Source: Mucor racemosus
Lineage: Eukaryota > Mucoromycota > Mucoromycetes > Mucorales > Mucoraceae
Reading direction: 5' to 3'
Length of the DNA stretch: 64,000 nt
Assembly (NCBI GenBank): GCA_027405735.1
Contig: JAPEHQ010000013.1
Span: 1 to 64,000 of the forward strand
The notes under the pieces were generated by a model, which saw only the letters and a program-made list of their open reading frames with translations, did no database searches and was not told where the DNA came from. This document shows, piece after piece, positions 33,223 to 48,020 of the stretch. A program made the translations under genes and the position numbers. Position 1 is the stretch's first letter. Each line of letters opens with the position of its first letter.

Positions 33223-33995
33223 CCGTATCTATCGATCGAGCCATTGCTGAACCTTCTAGCTGCATTTTTCGTAGAATAAACAAAACTTTTATCAATTTTT
33301 TTTCAAATTCAGAATTTGGGATGGGGGTATACAAGGGGAAAATGGAAGCTAGAGATGAATGTAACTTTTTGTACACATTTTTAAGGATATCTCCACGAAA
33401 AATCAATATTTTGAAAAAAAACTAAATTCGGTCCGAGAGAGCTCAACGAGCTTAATGACATAAATATAAAAAAAGCGTTGCTCAATTTAGCGAATATTTT
33501 GAAATCTACTACAAAAATATCAAAAAAATGAAAAAAAAATAAAAGTGCTCAGAATTTTTTTATACCTAAATATGTTATAGAGCGCTTCAAAACAAGAAAG
33601 TTTTATTATTAATTTTTTTTTTTAGTATAGCTTAATTTTTTGTAGAGATATGGAACCTCAAAGTTTTCAATCTTTAGCAGTGAAATACGTGTAAAAATCT
33701 GAAACATTAGCATTGAAAAAGTTATACCAACTGCAAAAAAATAGGATATCTTTGGATGCTTGTTTTTAGATTAAAGTGGATCATCTCAGGTACACTGGCA
33801 TATAATTTTCTCTTGGTGTCATTTAGTGAAAACAAAAGTTGAGCAGCAATAAAAAGTGAGTCCAGGCTTTTAAGGAAAAAGCAGCGTATTTTGCCTGCTT
33901 TTAAGTCTTTTGTGAGATATATAATAAATTTTGGAAGAGTTAGCATAAATGCGACCAATTCATATCTATTTAGTAACGCCTAAGGCTTAAGCTCA
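33223..33995 (-). repeat. Repeat A, copy 3, inverted
   Basis: Reverse complement of about 28010-28785 with very few differences, extending to the TTAGGCGTT/AACGCCTAA point. Together with copy 2 it forms a large inverted repeat of about 0.77 kb arms around 4.4 kb. Confidence 0.85.
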
Positions 33996-34906
33996 AATTA
34001 TTCTGTATATGTATATACTCAACTTGTAATTAATAAAATGAAATACCTCTTATGCCTGATATTGAACAACGTATAGGTTAATAAAGCTTCAAAAGGACTA
34101 TTTTGTTGTCATTATGTATAGCATAGCATTGATACATTAATAGTGTCTGGCGCTATGATCTGTCTTTCATAAGATCGTAGGAGGTTTGCCCGAAGTAATT
34201 TATTATACTCGCAAGATTCAAGTTTTACGAAGCACCGATCAGCGGGCTTTAACATTATGTTTTGCATTTCAATGCGGTATTGTCAACTTTAACAGATTGT
34301 TATATATACGTAGAGAATAAAACAACTATTTTAACTACTTTAAAGCACACTTGCATTGTCTAAATATGTATTTGTATTTTTTATTTGAGAAATTTGTGAC
34401 AAATATGTTTAGTTTTTATAAAAATTCTGTAACATTTTTCACCTTCACATGTTGTTGATGTTTGAATGTCTTATTTGCTTCTTGTTATATTGCCATTTGT
34501 GATAAGATAGATGCTATCCATTTGACAATTTACAGTTGCATATATTAGCTACCAGCCACATTGCTTCTTTATGAGATGTGAGTCCAATCAAATTAAACAT
34601 TATTACGTAATTTATATGAACTGCCATGCTTTTATTGAAAAGGCTTACTTTATGAAGATGATACCATCTAATCTCGTCAATATTTAATATACTGATATTT
34701 TTGACATGTACCTATCATTGGAGTTTTATAATGCGTGTGAAAAATATACCATTCGATAAACTCTATAAGGTTATTTTAAATGACTAAACAGATTCCTTCA
34801 TTTTAAATAACCGAACATCAAAAAGGGGTCCCGAGGCAAAGAAAACTGTAGAGTTACAACTTTCCTTTTTTCCCCACATTCAATAAGCAACAACCAAAAG
34901 AAGAAT
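33996..34906. promoter_or_regulatory. PEX1 upstream region, no gene seen
   Basis: 0.9 kb of AT-rich DNA. The last ~150 bp is likely the PEX1 promoter and 5' UTR (CTTTCCTTTTTTCCCC just before the ATG). No other feature recognised. Confidence 0.4.
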
Positions 34907-38883
<3,977 letters not shown>

Positions 38884-38981
38884 TAATATTTGCTATAAAT
38901 AAGTTGCTGTGCTGCTACACACGGATGATTTCAAATCCCCTTTTCTTTTGCCTTTCAGCCTATTTTACCCCCTTCACATCT

Positions 38982-39016
<35 letters not shown>

Positions 39017-39355
39017 AATCCCCCCCTCCCTTTTTTATTTTGTTAAATCTCTTTTTTATTTTTCCTTTCCTTCCTTCCTTCCCTCTCTCTCTCTCTCTTC
39101 CTTTTTTTATTTTATTTTTTTATATATAAAATAAAAAAATTAAACTCGGGAAAAGCAAAAATAAGTTTTTTTCTATTAAAAAAAAAAAGTATATTTATAT
39201 CTTTTTTTATCACCACGACAGCCAAAAATTGACAAAAAAATAATTTGCACTTATTAGCGTGTTTAAAAATAATTTTTAAATCTTTTTTTATAATATTTGG
39301 TTACCATAGCAACCATTAAAATAATACCTTATTTATAAATTTACTTTATAAAAAT
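38884..39355. promoter_or_regulatory. PEX1-MADS intergenic, pyrimidine-rich
   Basis: Contains a run of about 32 T (38981-39013), CCTTCC and CTCTCT tracts near 39065-39100, and an A-rich leader before the MADS ATG. CCATAGCAACC and TTATTTATAAATTTA just upstream of the ATG resemble CArG/MEF2-like AT boxes, but this is only suggestive. Confidence 0.5.
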
Positions 39356-40089
39356 ATGGGTCGTAAGAAAATCAAGATCCAATCTATTAAAGATGATCGT
39401 AATCGACAGGTAAAATCAATGGTTAATTTATCATTTAAAAATCAACTAAAAAAAAATCATTTCAAGGTTACATTTTTAAAAAGAAAACATGGGTTAATGA
39501 AGAAAGCTTATGAATTAAGTGTATTATGTGATTGTGAGATTGCTTTAATCATATTCAATAATAATGGGAAACTTGTACAATATGCCAGCACTGATATTGA
39601 TAAAATTTTAATGAAATATACTGAAGTAATACTATTATATGAATTACTATAAAAAAGTGCTATATTGACGTGTTTTTTTTTTGCTTCATCAATAGTATAG
39701 CGAACCTCATGAAAGTAAATCAAATCAAGATTTTATAAATTCATCTGATCAGGATGAATCAATAAAAGAGGATGATGATGGTGATGGTGGTGGCATTGGA
39801 TCAAACCATAATACAAATTCTGTTGGTGGTGGAGGCAGTGCACAAGATGGAGATGATGATATGGATCAAATGATAATGATGAATAATAGTAAAAAGAACA
39901 TACCAACTGTAACTGTACCAACTCAAGCAAATCATAAACCTGCCATCATGTATAATCAACAACATCAACATCAACAGCAACAACAACAACAAACTCCTCC
40001 ACAACAAATGTATTATCCTCAACAGCAACAGCAACAGCAGCAGCAGCAACAGCAGCAGCAACAGCAGCAACAGCAACAGCAGCAGCAGC

Positions 40090-40166
<77 letters not shown>

Positions 40167-40434
40167 ATGCGTTATGGTCATCCTCAACAACAACAAGTCG
40201 GTTACGACATGTATAATATGCCTCCTCAACAACAGCAATCTATGTATATGTTTGGTAATACTGGTGGTCCTGGTGCTCAACAACAACCTCCACCTCATCT
40301 TCAACAACATCCTCATCCTCAACAAGGTCATCCTTTACCTCATATGTCTTCTTCTTCCTATGCCATTGTACCTCCCCAACATCAACCGCAGCAATACCAT
40401 CAACAACAACCACAACATCATCCTCAGCAATACC

Positions 40435-40466
<32 letters not shown>

Positions 40467-41200
40467 CGTCAACAACAATATTCTGTCAGTCCTCAACCAT
40501 CAGCTCAACATAGTAGACAAGCTTCTTTGCAATATGGATCTAATCTAAGTACCGTTTCTTCGCCCAACTTGGGTCCCCCTGCAAGCCCTGCCATGTCTAC
40601 ACATAGTAATGTGAGTACTGGTAAGAAACCACCTAAATTAAGAGTGCAAATTCCAGATGCTGGCCCAAATGAATCACCTAATCCAACGAAACATCGACAT
40701 CAATTAAGTGTATCTTCTGTATCTTCAACTACATCAAGTGCAAAAGATGAAGCAGTAAAAGATGAAGCAAATGCAATACCTCTTCCTCCTCCCTCTTCTC
40801 AACCTTATTACCGACAACCTGAACCTGGTCCTCCATCAGCTTTACCTTCTCAATTTGCTCAGAATTTGCCTTCTCCTTCAACGTTTTACCCAGAATTTTA
40901 TCAACAAAATGAGTTACCGAGCCCTTTGAATTTTTCATCAACACCTATTACTGCAAATAACCATAATCCTGGTGGTGGTGGAAATGGAGGTGGAGGTGGA
41001 GGAAGTAATGCATTTAATTGGCCACCACCAGCCCCACAAAGAGATTATAGACCTTCGCCATTGAAGCCAGAACTACTGTAAGTATTGCTTTTGCATTTTA
41101 TTTTACAGTATACTAAATTTGTATTCATTATAGTGATAATAAAAGAAGCTTTGACAATGTGGATGATGAAAGACCCAATACTAAAAAATCAAAATCATAA
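39356..41200 (+). CDS. MEF2-type MADS-box transcription factor
   Basis: Exons 39356-39409, 39467-39625, 39696-41077 and 41134-41200 give 553 aa. Splicing joins [18 protein letters not shown] to [18 protein letters not shown], then [25 protein letters not shown] and KYTEYSEPHES: a MADS domain of the MEF2/Rlm1 class with the start of a MEF2 extension. The rest is low complexity: acidic and Gly-rich (residues about 75-115), an uninterrupted run of 49 Gln at 40020-40166, several further Q/H/P blocks, Ser/Thr-Pro sites and a Gly run. In yeast, Rlm1 of this class is activated by the cell-wall-integrity MAP kinase; a similar role is inferred, and Lrg1 in this window would act upstream of the same pathway through Rho1. 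The Gln tract uses mixed CAG/CAA first and almost pure CAA in its second half. Confidence 0.93.
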
Positions 41201-41764
41201 AAAACTCACTCTTCCTTTCGATCACAATATAAAAAAAATCTAAATATACTTAAAATAAAATAAAAAAAACTGCCCATATTTATTACATAAATTGTTAGAT
41301 TTGCACTGAATAAATTCATTTATTGGTGAAATGAAAAACAAGGTTTTTGCACTTAAAAACCTTGCTTGGCAAATTACCTTCATGTAGGACATGGTCCTCA
41401 TCCTCGGTTTTCAAATTTAGACTCCATATTGAAAGCATATAACTTTGACATTCATAAAAAGGTCATTTTTTTTTTGTTTTTTTTTCATCTATTGAAGCAT
41501 GAATGTTTCGGTAAGTCTCAAAGCAAATTTTTTGTTTCGCAAAAACGTAAAGGAGATCGTTTAAAAGACTACTTTCTTGAAGGGTACACTTGAACTGTAT
41601 ACTTAAAAGGTGTTCAATGTACAAAATAGCGCTTACTTCTGTTTTGAATTTGATTACTTAATTTTAATGCAGTAGATAATAAACCTTATTTCGTGAGTTT
41701 TTAACGGTTTTTACTACTTTCCAGTGTTTTTTAAGTCATTTCCGCAGAAAAAAACTCTGTTATG
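41201..41764. other. MADS 3' flank, nothing further seen
   Basis: Poly-A-rich 3' region with AATAAA-like words at about 41257 and 41307. A short frame at 41366-41593 is unrecognised. Confidence 0.4.
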
Positions 41765-42505
41765 ATTTTTTGTATGCAATAGATAGATTTAATCGAAAGC
41801 TATTCTGCATTTTTTGTTTCAGCGAAAAATATTGATTTTTCGTCGAAATGTCGAGATAATCAAAATAATAGTTCACATTACGGCTTAAAAACTATGATGA
41901 CTGAGTTCTAAAATCGATTTGTTGTCAAATTGATTGAAAAATGATTTAAAAAACAAATTCGTTTGATGGCTCGTAAACTACAAAGTAAGTCGGACTAGCG
42001 TACTAAATGGATTTTGTACAGTTTTGGATTCTGCATACATCTAAATAAAATTCAGGCAAATTCCTCACATTAATTTTTTTGTAAAATGTAATTGAAATTT
42101 TGGAGGTTTTTTGAAGATAAACATCACTTTTTATAATCATAATTTAAGTATTAGTAATAGATATGATCCACTGTAAAATTATCTATTGATATAGCTATGT
42201 TGAACCTTCTAGTTGCATTTTTCGTAGAGAAAACAAGATGTTTGTCAATTTTTTTTCAAATTCAGAATTTGGGATGAGTGTATACAGGGAAAAATGGAGA
42301 TTAGAAACGAGGATATCCCTCTGTACATATTTTTGAGGATATCTCCACGAAAAATCAATATTTTGAAAAAAAATAAATCGGATTTAAGAGAGCTCAACGA
42401 GCTTAATGACATGAATATAAAAAAAGCGTTACTTAATTTAACGAATATTTTGAAATCTACTACAAAGATGTCAAAAAAATGAAAAAAAAATAAAAGTACT
42501 TGCAA
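41765..42505 (-). repeat. Repeat A, copy 4
   Basis: Minus-strand copy of the second half of repeat A: TCTACGAAAAATG-, GTGGAGATATCCTC- and ATGCAGAATAGCTTTC-type landmarks appear reverse-complemented in the expected order. It stops at the CACTTTTATTTTT landmark. Confidence 0.8.
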
Positions 42506-43214
42506 TGAAATGACACCTTTTATAGACCAAAGTCGCCATTGTCATTTCAGAAAAATAAGTGATCTCGATTTGTACCTGAATCTCACTCCATAAGGACTGA
42601 GTTCCAATCAGGTCTAAATAAGCATAATGAGAAAACTCTATATTGCTAGTGCCTGTAAAAGGAAGTATTCCTAATTGTAGTAAACTACATATACCAAGTT
42701 TGTTTAGTAATCAAATTGATCTTAGTCAACATCTAAGATCTAATATGATATATCATAAGTTTACCCAGATGTAGAAATCCAGGAACAACTATTGAAATCC
42801 AACATGGCATGACATTTAGTAACTCATACTAAATGTCATACATAACCACTAGCATTAACAGCGACTATCAGGAACATTCAGGAACAATCCGTAGCAATGA
42901 AACATAAGCAATCCTACATCTTATTCAAATAATACAATCACAGATTCCCAATTCCACAAATTCCATTGTATATGATTTGTTCCCAAATCATATCAAGTAC
43001 CTCAATACCCGGCAATTCATTAATAATATTGATAATCATATAACCATTTAGAAAACATATAAATACGAAGCATCAATGAATTAATAAAATGTATCTTTTA
43101 GCAGAGTATTTCTATATTAGTATCTTTTGATATAACATAATAGCTTTAAATCACACAAAACTTTAAAATGTCAAATTGTACCACTGGTACTTCCAAACTA
43201 GGAACTAAACCATG
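42506..43214. other. LTR-like DNA, boundaries not found
   Basis: Contains a TATA-like ACATATAAATACGAAG near 43058 followed by TTAATAAAATG, the arrangement usual in fungal LTRs, and a strong hairpin at 42809-42839. I could not find terminal TG/CA with a flanking duplication, so no element is called. Confidence 0.4.
42809..42839. repeat. 12-bp perfect inverted repeat, 7-base loop
   Basis: ATGACATTTAGT, loop AACTCAT, then its exact reverse complement ACTAAATGTCAT. Confidence 0.9.
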
Positions 43215-43219
43215 AAGAT

Positions 43220-43491
43220 TGTAATGATCTATAATTTTGGACTAACAACAAAGGTGGATAATATGCTTATAGATATTATTTTTGCTATTATAAATTTGTG
43301 ATCACTGGATTGATGAAGGTTGGTGTTCTTATTTGTAAATTAGATATTTATTAGTGAATAAATAAAAGTAAAGGGAGTGTAACAAGACAGATAAATCTAC
43401 AAGAGATCATGTAATGATTTCCTTGTAGTATTTATATAAGGAATGAGGCAAGGTTTTGCATGAATGAAACTGAAATGTTTGACTCATTACA
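43220..43491 (+). mobile_element. Solo LTR, family L1, TSD AAGAT
   Basis: 272 bp beginning TGTAATGATC and ending TCATTACA (8-bp terminal inverted repeat), flanked by AAGAT at 43215-43219 and 43492-43496. Full-length relative of 8140-8408. TATA-like TTTATATAAGG lies at about 43431. Confidence 0.9.
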
Positions 43492-43843
43492 AAGATCTTG
43501 CTTCAAGATCTTATTACTGTATTATTAATAGAATTAGAAAATAGTATATATATCACAAAGGTTATGGTAATCCATAAACCTTTGCTTTTACTTTATATCT
43601 TAAATAAATATCAAAGAGTTATAATTGTAGTCGCAACGCTTTTTTTGTTTAATTACTATTTTTGTAGCACTGATCAAAATACAACCTTCTACAACATGAC
43701 ACCTATGATATAAAGCTGTACTTATTTTGCATTAATAATATATTCCAAAACTCCTGCTCATAAAATTGCGGTTGTAGTAATTCTAGATAACGAATCACAT
43801 CCCATAAAAATAAGCTCAGTTGCATTTTAAATTATAACTGGAA

Positions 43844-44367
43844 TGTTGAAAGATCAACATCTATTTAATGATATTCTGTCATATCTGTGGAATATGTACG
43901 CATTTATCCACTATATTGATCTCCATTTCATCTGATTCTCAATTAAAGTACAGCTGGCATGAATAGACATTATACTACTAAATGATATATGCTGATTCAT
44001 ACTCATATAAACTTTCTACCGAGCTTCAATCCTAGCAGCTTGTAGTTAAAGACCAATTAACATAATGTGGATCTAATCACACCATTATGATCAAGGACCC
44101 ATGAACTCTATGAATACACCGATTGGTTACTATCAAAACTTATATCTGACAAGGGGTATTATTGGCTATGTATGGACTTAGGAATGCTTACCGAATCTTT
44201 CTGTGAAAACTATATAAAGAGGACATTTATTTATTACAAAAGTTCTCAAGTAGAATTTAACTTGATAATAAAACCCTAATGTTATCTAGTCGAACTCCTA
44301 TTGTTTTGTTATACTTTTTTCCGTGAATATCTCTATCTATTCCATAATATTAAACAAAGTATCAACA
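43844..44367 (+). mobile_element. Copia-style LTR candidate, no TSD
   Basis: Begins TGTTGAAAGATC and ends AAAGTATCAACA, the TGTTGA/TCAACA ends common in Copia LTRs; it contains ACTATATAAAGAGG near 44209 and ATAATAAAACCC downstream. Five-base flanks (TGGAA and TCTCA) do not match, so it may be rearranged or the ends may be coincidence. Confidence 0.45.
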
Positions 44368-44642
44368 TCTCAACCAAGTATCTTATAAAAGAATGTCAAT
44401 AAAAGATATTATGATTGAACACCTGTAAAATAGGCATCAACACACAAACATCCATTATTTTACAATTCCTATAAATTTAGCATACTTTATGAAGATATTA
44501 CTCTTTTTGTTCAGATTTCTTTGAACCACAATAAAACCGTGGAAAGACTATAATTGTATTTATCAACGCTTTTATTTTTTTATTTTGTTTTTCAATTTTA
44601 TAAAATTACTTCAATTTTATTGCAGTACTCAACAAAACAATT

Positions 44643-44790
44643 TTATACTGAAATATTTCATAGAATGCTTTAAAACAAATAAGTTTCATTATTAAAACTT
44701 GTCAGTATGATAGCTTAATTTTTTGCAGAGATATGGAGTCCCAAAGTTTTCAATCTTTAGCAGTTTGCAGTAAAATAAGGATGTAAAAAA
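44643..44790 (-). repeat. Repeat A fragment, copy 5
   Basis: Matches the middle of repeat A in reverse (GCTTTAAAACAA, TAGCTTAATTTTTTGCAGAGATATGGA, AAAGTTTTCAATCTTTAGCAG). It ends just before the TIR element at 44801; a further A piece at 47963-48020 may be the other side of the same copy. Confidence 0.75.
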
Positions 44791-44800
44791 GCGATAAAAG

Positions 44801-45710
44801 AATAACGTGCCACCAGCTTTAAACCTGCACAAATTTTAACTTTTTTTAAGAGCTATCAACTCACCCAAAACTAACGATACAATAAAAAAAATCCATAACA
44901 ATCATTATTTAAACCTTTGTAAACAATTGTTATGGCTCGAATACTTAATTTTACTATAAAATCATTCTGTTGATAGCCCTTGAAAATAGACGGTATTTCA
45001 AAATTTAAGCTGTGTGCTCTTAGGTGAGGGTAACTTTTGAAACAAGGATACTCTGTGACACATAACCTCCTTACCTTAAACCCAGCTTACGTAAGCAATG
45101 CGTGAAATCAGCATTTTCGCTATCAACTTTCCGAAAAATAAAGATATAATAAATCAGAGCCATAACAATCATTATTTAAACCTTTATGAACAATTATTAT
45201 GACTTTAATAGTTATTTTTATTATAAAATCATTTTACTGATACCCAAAGTACCATTGCGAATGCAATTGGATCAAAATGTACTGTGGTGCTGCCAAGAGG
45301 GAAGCTCGTTTGCGATGTGACTATACATTCAAGTCTCTGGAGAAAAACATCCATTCTTTTCTGGATACCTCTGGTAACCTGACTCAAATCAGACATTATT
45401 TCAGAAGGTCGATGGACTACATCGAAGCTTATAGCAAATGTAGAGAAGTTGTCCAAGAAGTTAAGAAATTTGTCAAAAAAAATATTTATCTCACAGAAAA
45501 TTTAGAATTCCTAAAGATTTGTTATAAAAATAAAATGTTTGTTTAAACTTATTATACTTCTCAATCTCTCAAATAACAAATGAGCTACATTATCTGCCAT
45601 GAGATGCCTCCAAAAAAAATATATATATTGAAATGACGGAGTTCCAAAATAAATAAAAATTGAAACAAAATTAAAGTTTACACAGATTTAAAGCTGGTGG
45701 CACGTTACTG
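44801..45710 (+). mobile_element. Deleted DDE transposon with TIRs
   Basis: Terminal inverted repeats share a 21-bp identical core (AACGTGCCACCAGCTTT within it) at 44803-44823 and 45687-45707. The right end reads CAGTAACG outward; the left end is mutated to GAATAACG. Inside, an ~80-bp segment with the hairpin CCATAACAAT...ATTGTTATGG is present twice (from about 44893 and 45159). A transposase tail lies at 45241-45546, so this is an internally deleted copy. Confidence 0.75.
45241..45546 (+). pseudogene. C-terminal DDE transposase remnant
   Basis: The frame reads YPKYHCECNWIKMYCGAAKR, CDYTFKSLEKNIHSFLD, LTQIRHYFRRSMDYIEAYSKC and stops after KNKMFV. The pattern YPKFHCELNFIE-YWG-KR-R..CDYTF..L....L...I.....R...Y.EAY is the end of a fungal Tc1/mariner-superfamily transposase. 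The Glu expected after HCELNFI is Lys here, and the N-terminal two thirds is missing. Confidence 0.7.
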
Positions 45711-45739
45711 TTAAAATCCTTCTTTAATAAAATACGGAT

Positions 45740-46466
45740 TGCAGTGGAATTACATACTAAAAACGCTTGATAAAATAAAAACAACCTAAATTTCAAGTGT
45801 CGCTCATAAAATATGATGCCACTTGAAATGTGAACAACGATAATAAACAAACGCTTCAATTGAACACAATAACAAACGCATGCTAAAAATATGAAATACC
45901 CTTTTTGAACCATACATGTCGTGTAGATGATAGCACCCTTGATCACGGCGCAATCAATTACACAAATGACATATATATCAAAACAGGATTCTATCCAAAT
46001 CAATAATGATAATAAACAAAGATATCAATTTAGTCAACTACTCATCTATATCGTAGTTGCACTATCAATATAAATAAGATTCAAGCATATAAAAACTACC
46101 CCTTAAAAATCAAGGTTACATAAAATAGATATAACAGAAATAAACAAAAACAACCATTTCCCAAAAGGTCGATATTGTCACACTTGACATACAATCCCTT
46201 ATGGTCAATGCTCTATACAGTTTACCCCTTAAAATATCAAATCAATAACAATGTACTCAAAACTGGAAGATTACTAAATATACATCCATTCAAATCTGAT
46301 GGTATCCAAGTTCTCCAAATCACTATAAATACCCTCATACTTTTCAATTATTTTAACTCTTCAGAAATCTTTTGTAATAAAAACTTTAGCTGATTATAAT
46401 TGTATTTCTACTGCTTTTATTTTTATATTTTTTTTATTTTAGTAAATAACATCGTAATTTACTGCA
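45740..46466 (+). mobile_element. Solo LTR, family L2, TSD CGGAT
   Basis: 727 bp beginning TGCAGTGGAATTAC and ending GTAATTTACTGCA, flanked by CGGAT at 45735-45739 and 46467-46471. ACTATAAATACCC near 46322 and TAATAAAAA near 46375 look like promoter and polyadenylation signals. Nearly identical to 61480-62208. No internal retrotransposon coding sequence is present on either side. Confidence 0.88.
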
Positions 46467-46471
46467 CGGAT

Positions 46472-47439
46472 AATGTGCAATAAAATGGTTATTCTATCTC
46501 TATTTATATTATTTGGTGAATATTTACTACATGGCAATTGTATTGCAATTGTCAATGATTCCATTACTTTTGAGTATAAATGTTGGGTTGTTTGGCTATT
46601 GATTTGGTGGATCAAGGATGGTGCTTTAAATATATTCCGTCAATCATGCTTTCAGAACAGCCTTTACTTGTTCTATTTGATAAGCATGTACTTTTTATGT
46701 TTTTTATTTGGGATGATATCCCACATTACTTTAGTATTTTAACATCTCTTATTCGTCGAGTATTGTGAAAAAACGAAAATAAAACACTTAATAAATAATA
46801 TATAAGATGTCATTTTATTCTTTTAAGATAATAAGATAAAGATCTTCATGGCTAATGATAGTCTTTTGCTATTTATATTAATTGTCTAATCTAAAGGGAA
46901 TGGAAACCTAAAGGTAATGGATCATTGTAACTGACCAATGACTATCTAGAAAGGTTGATGACATGTGTTGAGTTGTTGTCATTGTGCAAGATATAGATGT
47001 GCCTGGATCTGTCGAAAGGTTAAATAGAAATCTGAAACGGATATTCAAGCCTAAGAAGGTTGTAGAACGTCTCACCAAAAAGGTTAAAGCACAGAAGGAT
47101 TAGTGACTGTAAAGTAGTATATAAAATAATATTTTGCTTTGTAATAATAAACAATAATCCTTTCCTTCTGATAATATTTTGACGATATAACTAAGATAAT
47201 CAGATCGACATTGTTATGTACATTGGTAGATGGCAAAGTTATTGGTTCTTCATGAATATAAAAATTTATGGACTTGTTTATCAACAAGTTCCTTGGTTCT
47301 ATCTTTGAATACACTTTGATTTGGTAGTACAGGATGTCAATTGTATGGACGCGAGATTGACATTTAATTTGTGATTCAAATAATAAACTTTTACTATAAT
47401 GACAATTACCGTTCTATGACAAGTATAGCTTTCGCAAAA
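46472..47439. other. 1 kb, no gene recognised
   Basis: Frames at 46473-46742 and 46580-46768 are hydrophobic and overlap in two registers with no recognisable family. Nothing else seen. Confidence 0.45.
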
Positions 47440-47945
47440 TGACCGAGCCCAAGCGAGCGCAAGCAATTTTAGCAAGCATTTGCCGAGCCTAAAATATTTG
47501 AAAGTTACTCAATCAAGCCCAAGCCTAATAAGCAACGGATCGTCGAGCAGTTACATATCGAGTATTCTCAGTTTTGAAAGCAAGCAAGCAAGCAAGCATA
47601 AATCAAGCAAGTCGAGCAGAAGCATATAAGCAAGTGAGCAAATCCGAGTGCAAGCGCAAGCATGGTGCTATATATTTTCAGCATGATATTGGTTCAAAAT
47701 GTGATGAGTTTTGACATTTTTAAAGTTAAAATTACGTAAATTAAATAAATTTTCCCTGTGGTACATGCTTGCTTACTTGATTTGAAAGCAATCAAGCAAG
47801 CAGGTCTACACGCAAGCAAGCCTATTTCAATTTGAAGCAATTCGAGCAAGCATACAAGCAAGCTTTCAATGTTTTCGTCGAGCGCCAAACAGGAAATTGC
47901 TAAAAAAAATTTAATCAAGCAAGTCACAAAGCAAGTAATAACCTG
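47440..47945. repeat. AAGC/CAAG-rich tract with inverted parts
   Basis: Many AAGC, CAAGC and GAGC words in irregular spacing, including AAGCAAGCAAGCAAGC at 47579. The opposite-strand form GCTTGCTTACTTGATTT (47767) is followed within about 20 bp by AATCAAGCAAGC, so the tract can fold back. No frame. Confidence 0.8.
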
Positions 47946-47962
47946 AAAAAAGCGCAATTGAA

Positions 47963-48020
47963 GCCAATCCAGGTTTTTAAGGAAAAAGCAGCGTATTTTA
48001 CCTGTTTTTAAATCTTTCGT
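47963..48020 (-). repeat. Repeat A fragment
   Basis: CCAGGTTTTTAAGGAAAAAG and GCAGCGTATTTTACCTG correspond, in reverse, to the part of repeat A at 33862-33915. Confidence 0.7.

Noticed and set aside
27972..33995. Single classical TIR transposon with repeat A as its ends
   Set aside because: Outer boundaries are not base-exact, no flanking duplication was found, and A occurs elsewhere without an inverted partner; kept only as a finding.
39801..40331. Antisense poly-Leu frame over the MADS gene
   Set aside because: Shadow of the CAA/CAG glutamine run.
45671..46003. 110-codon minus-strand frame (also at 61462-61686)
   Set aside because: Lies inside the L2 LTR in both places and crosses its boundary in one; no protein family recognised.
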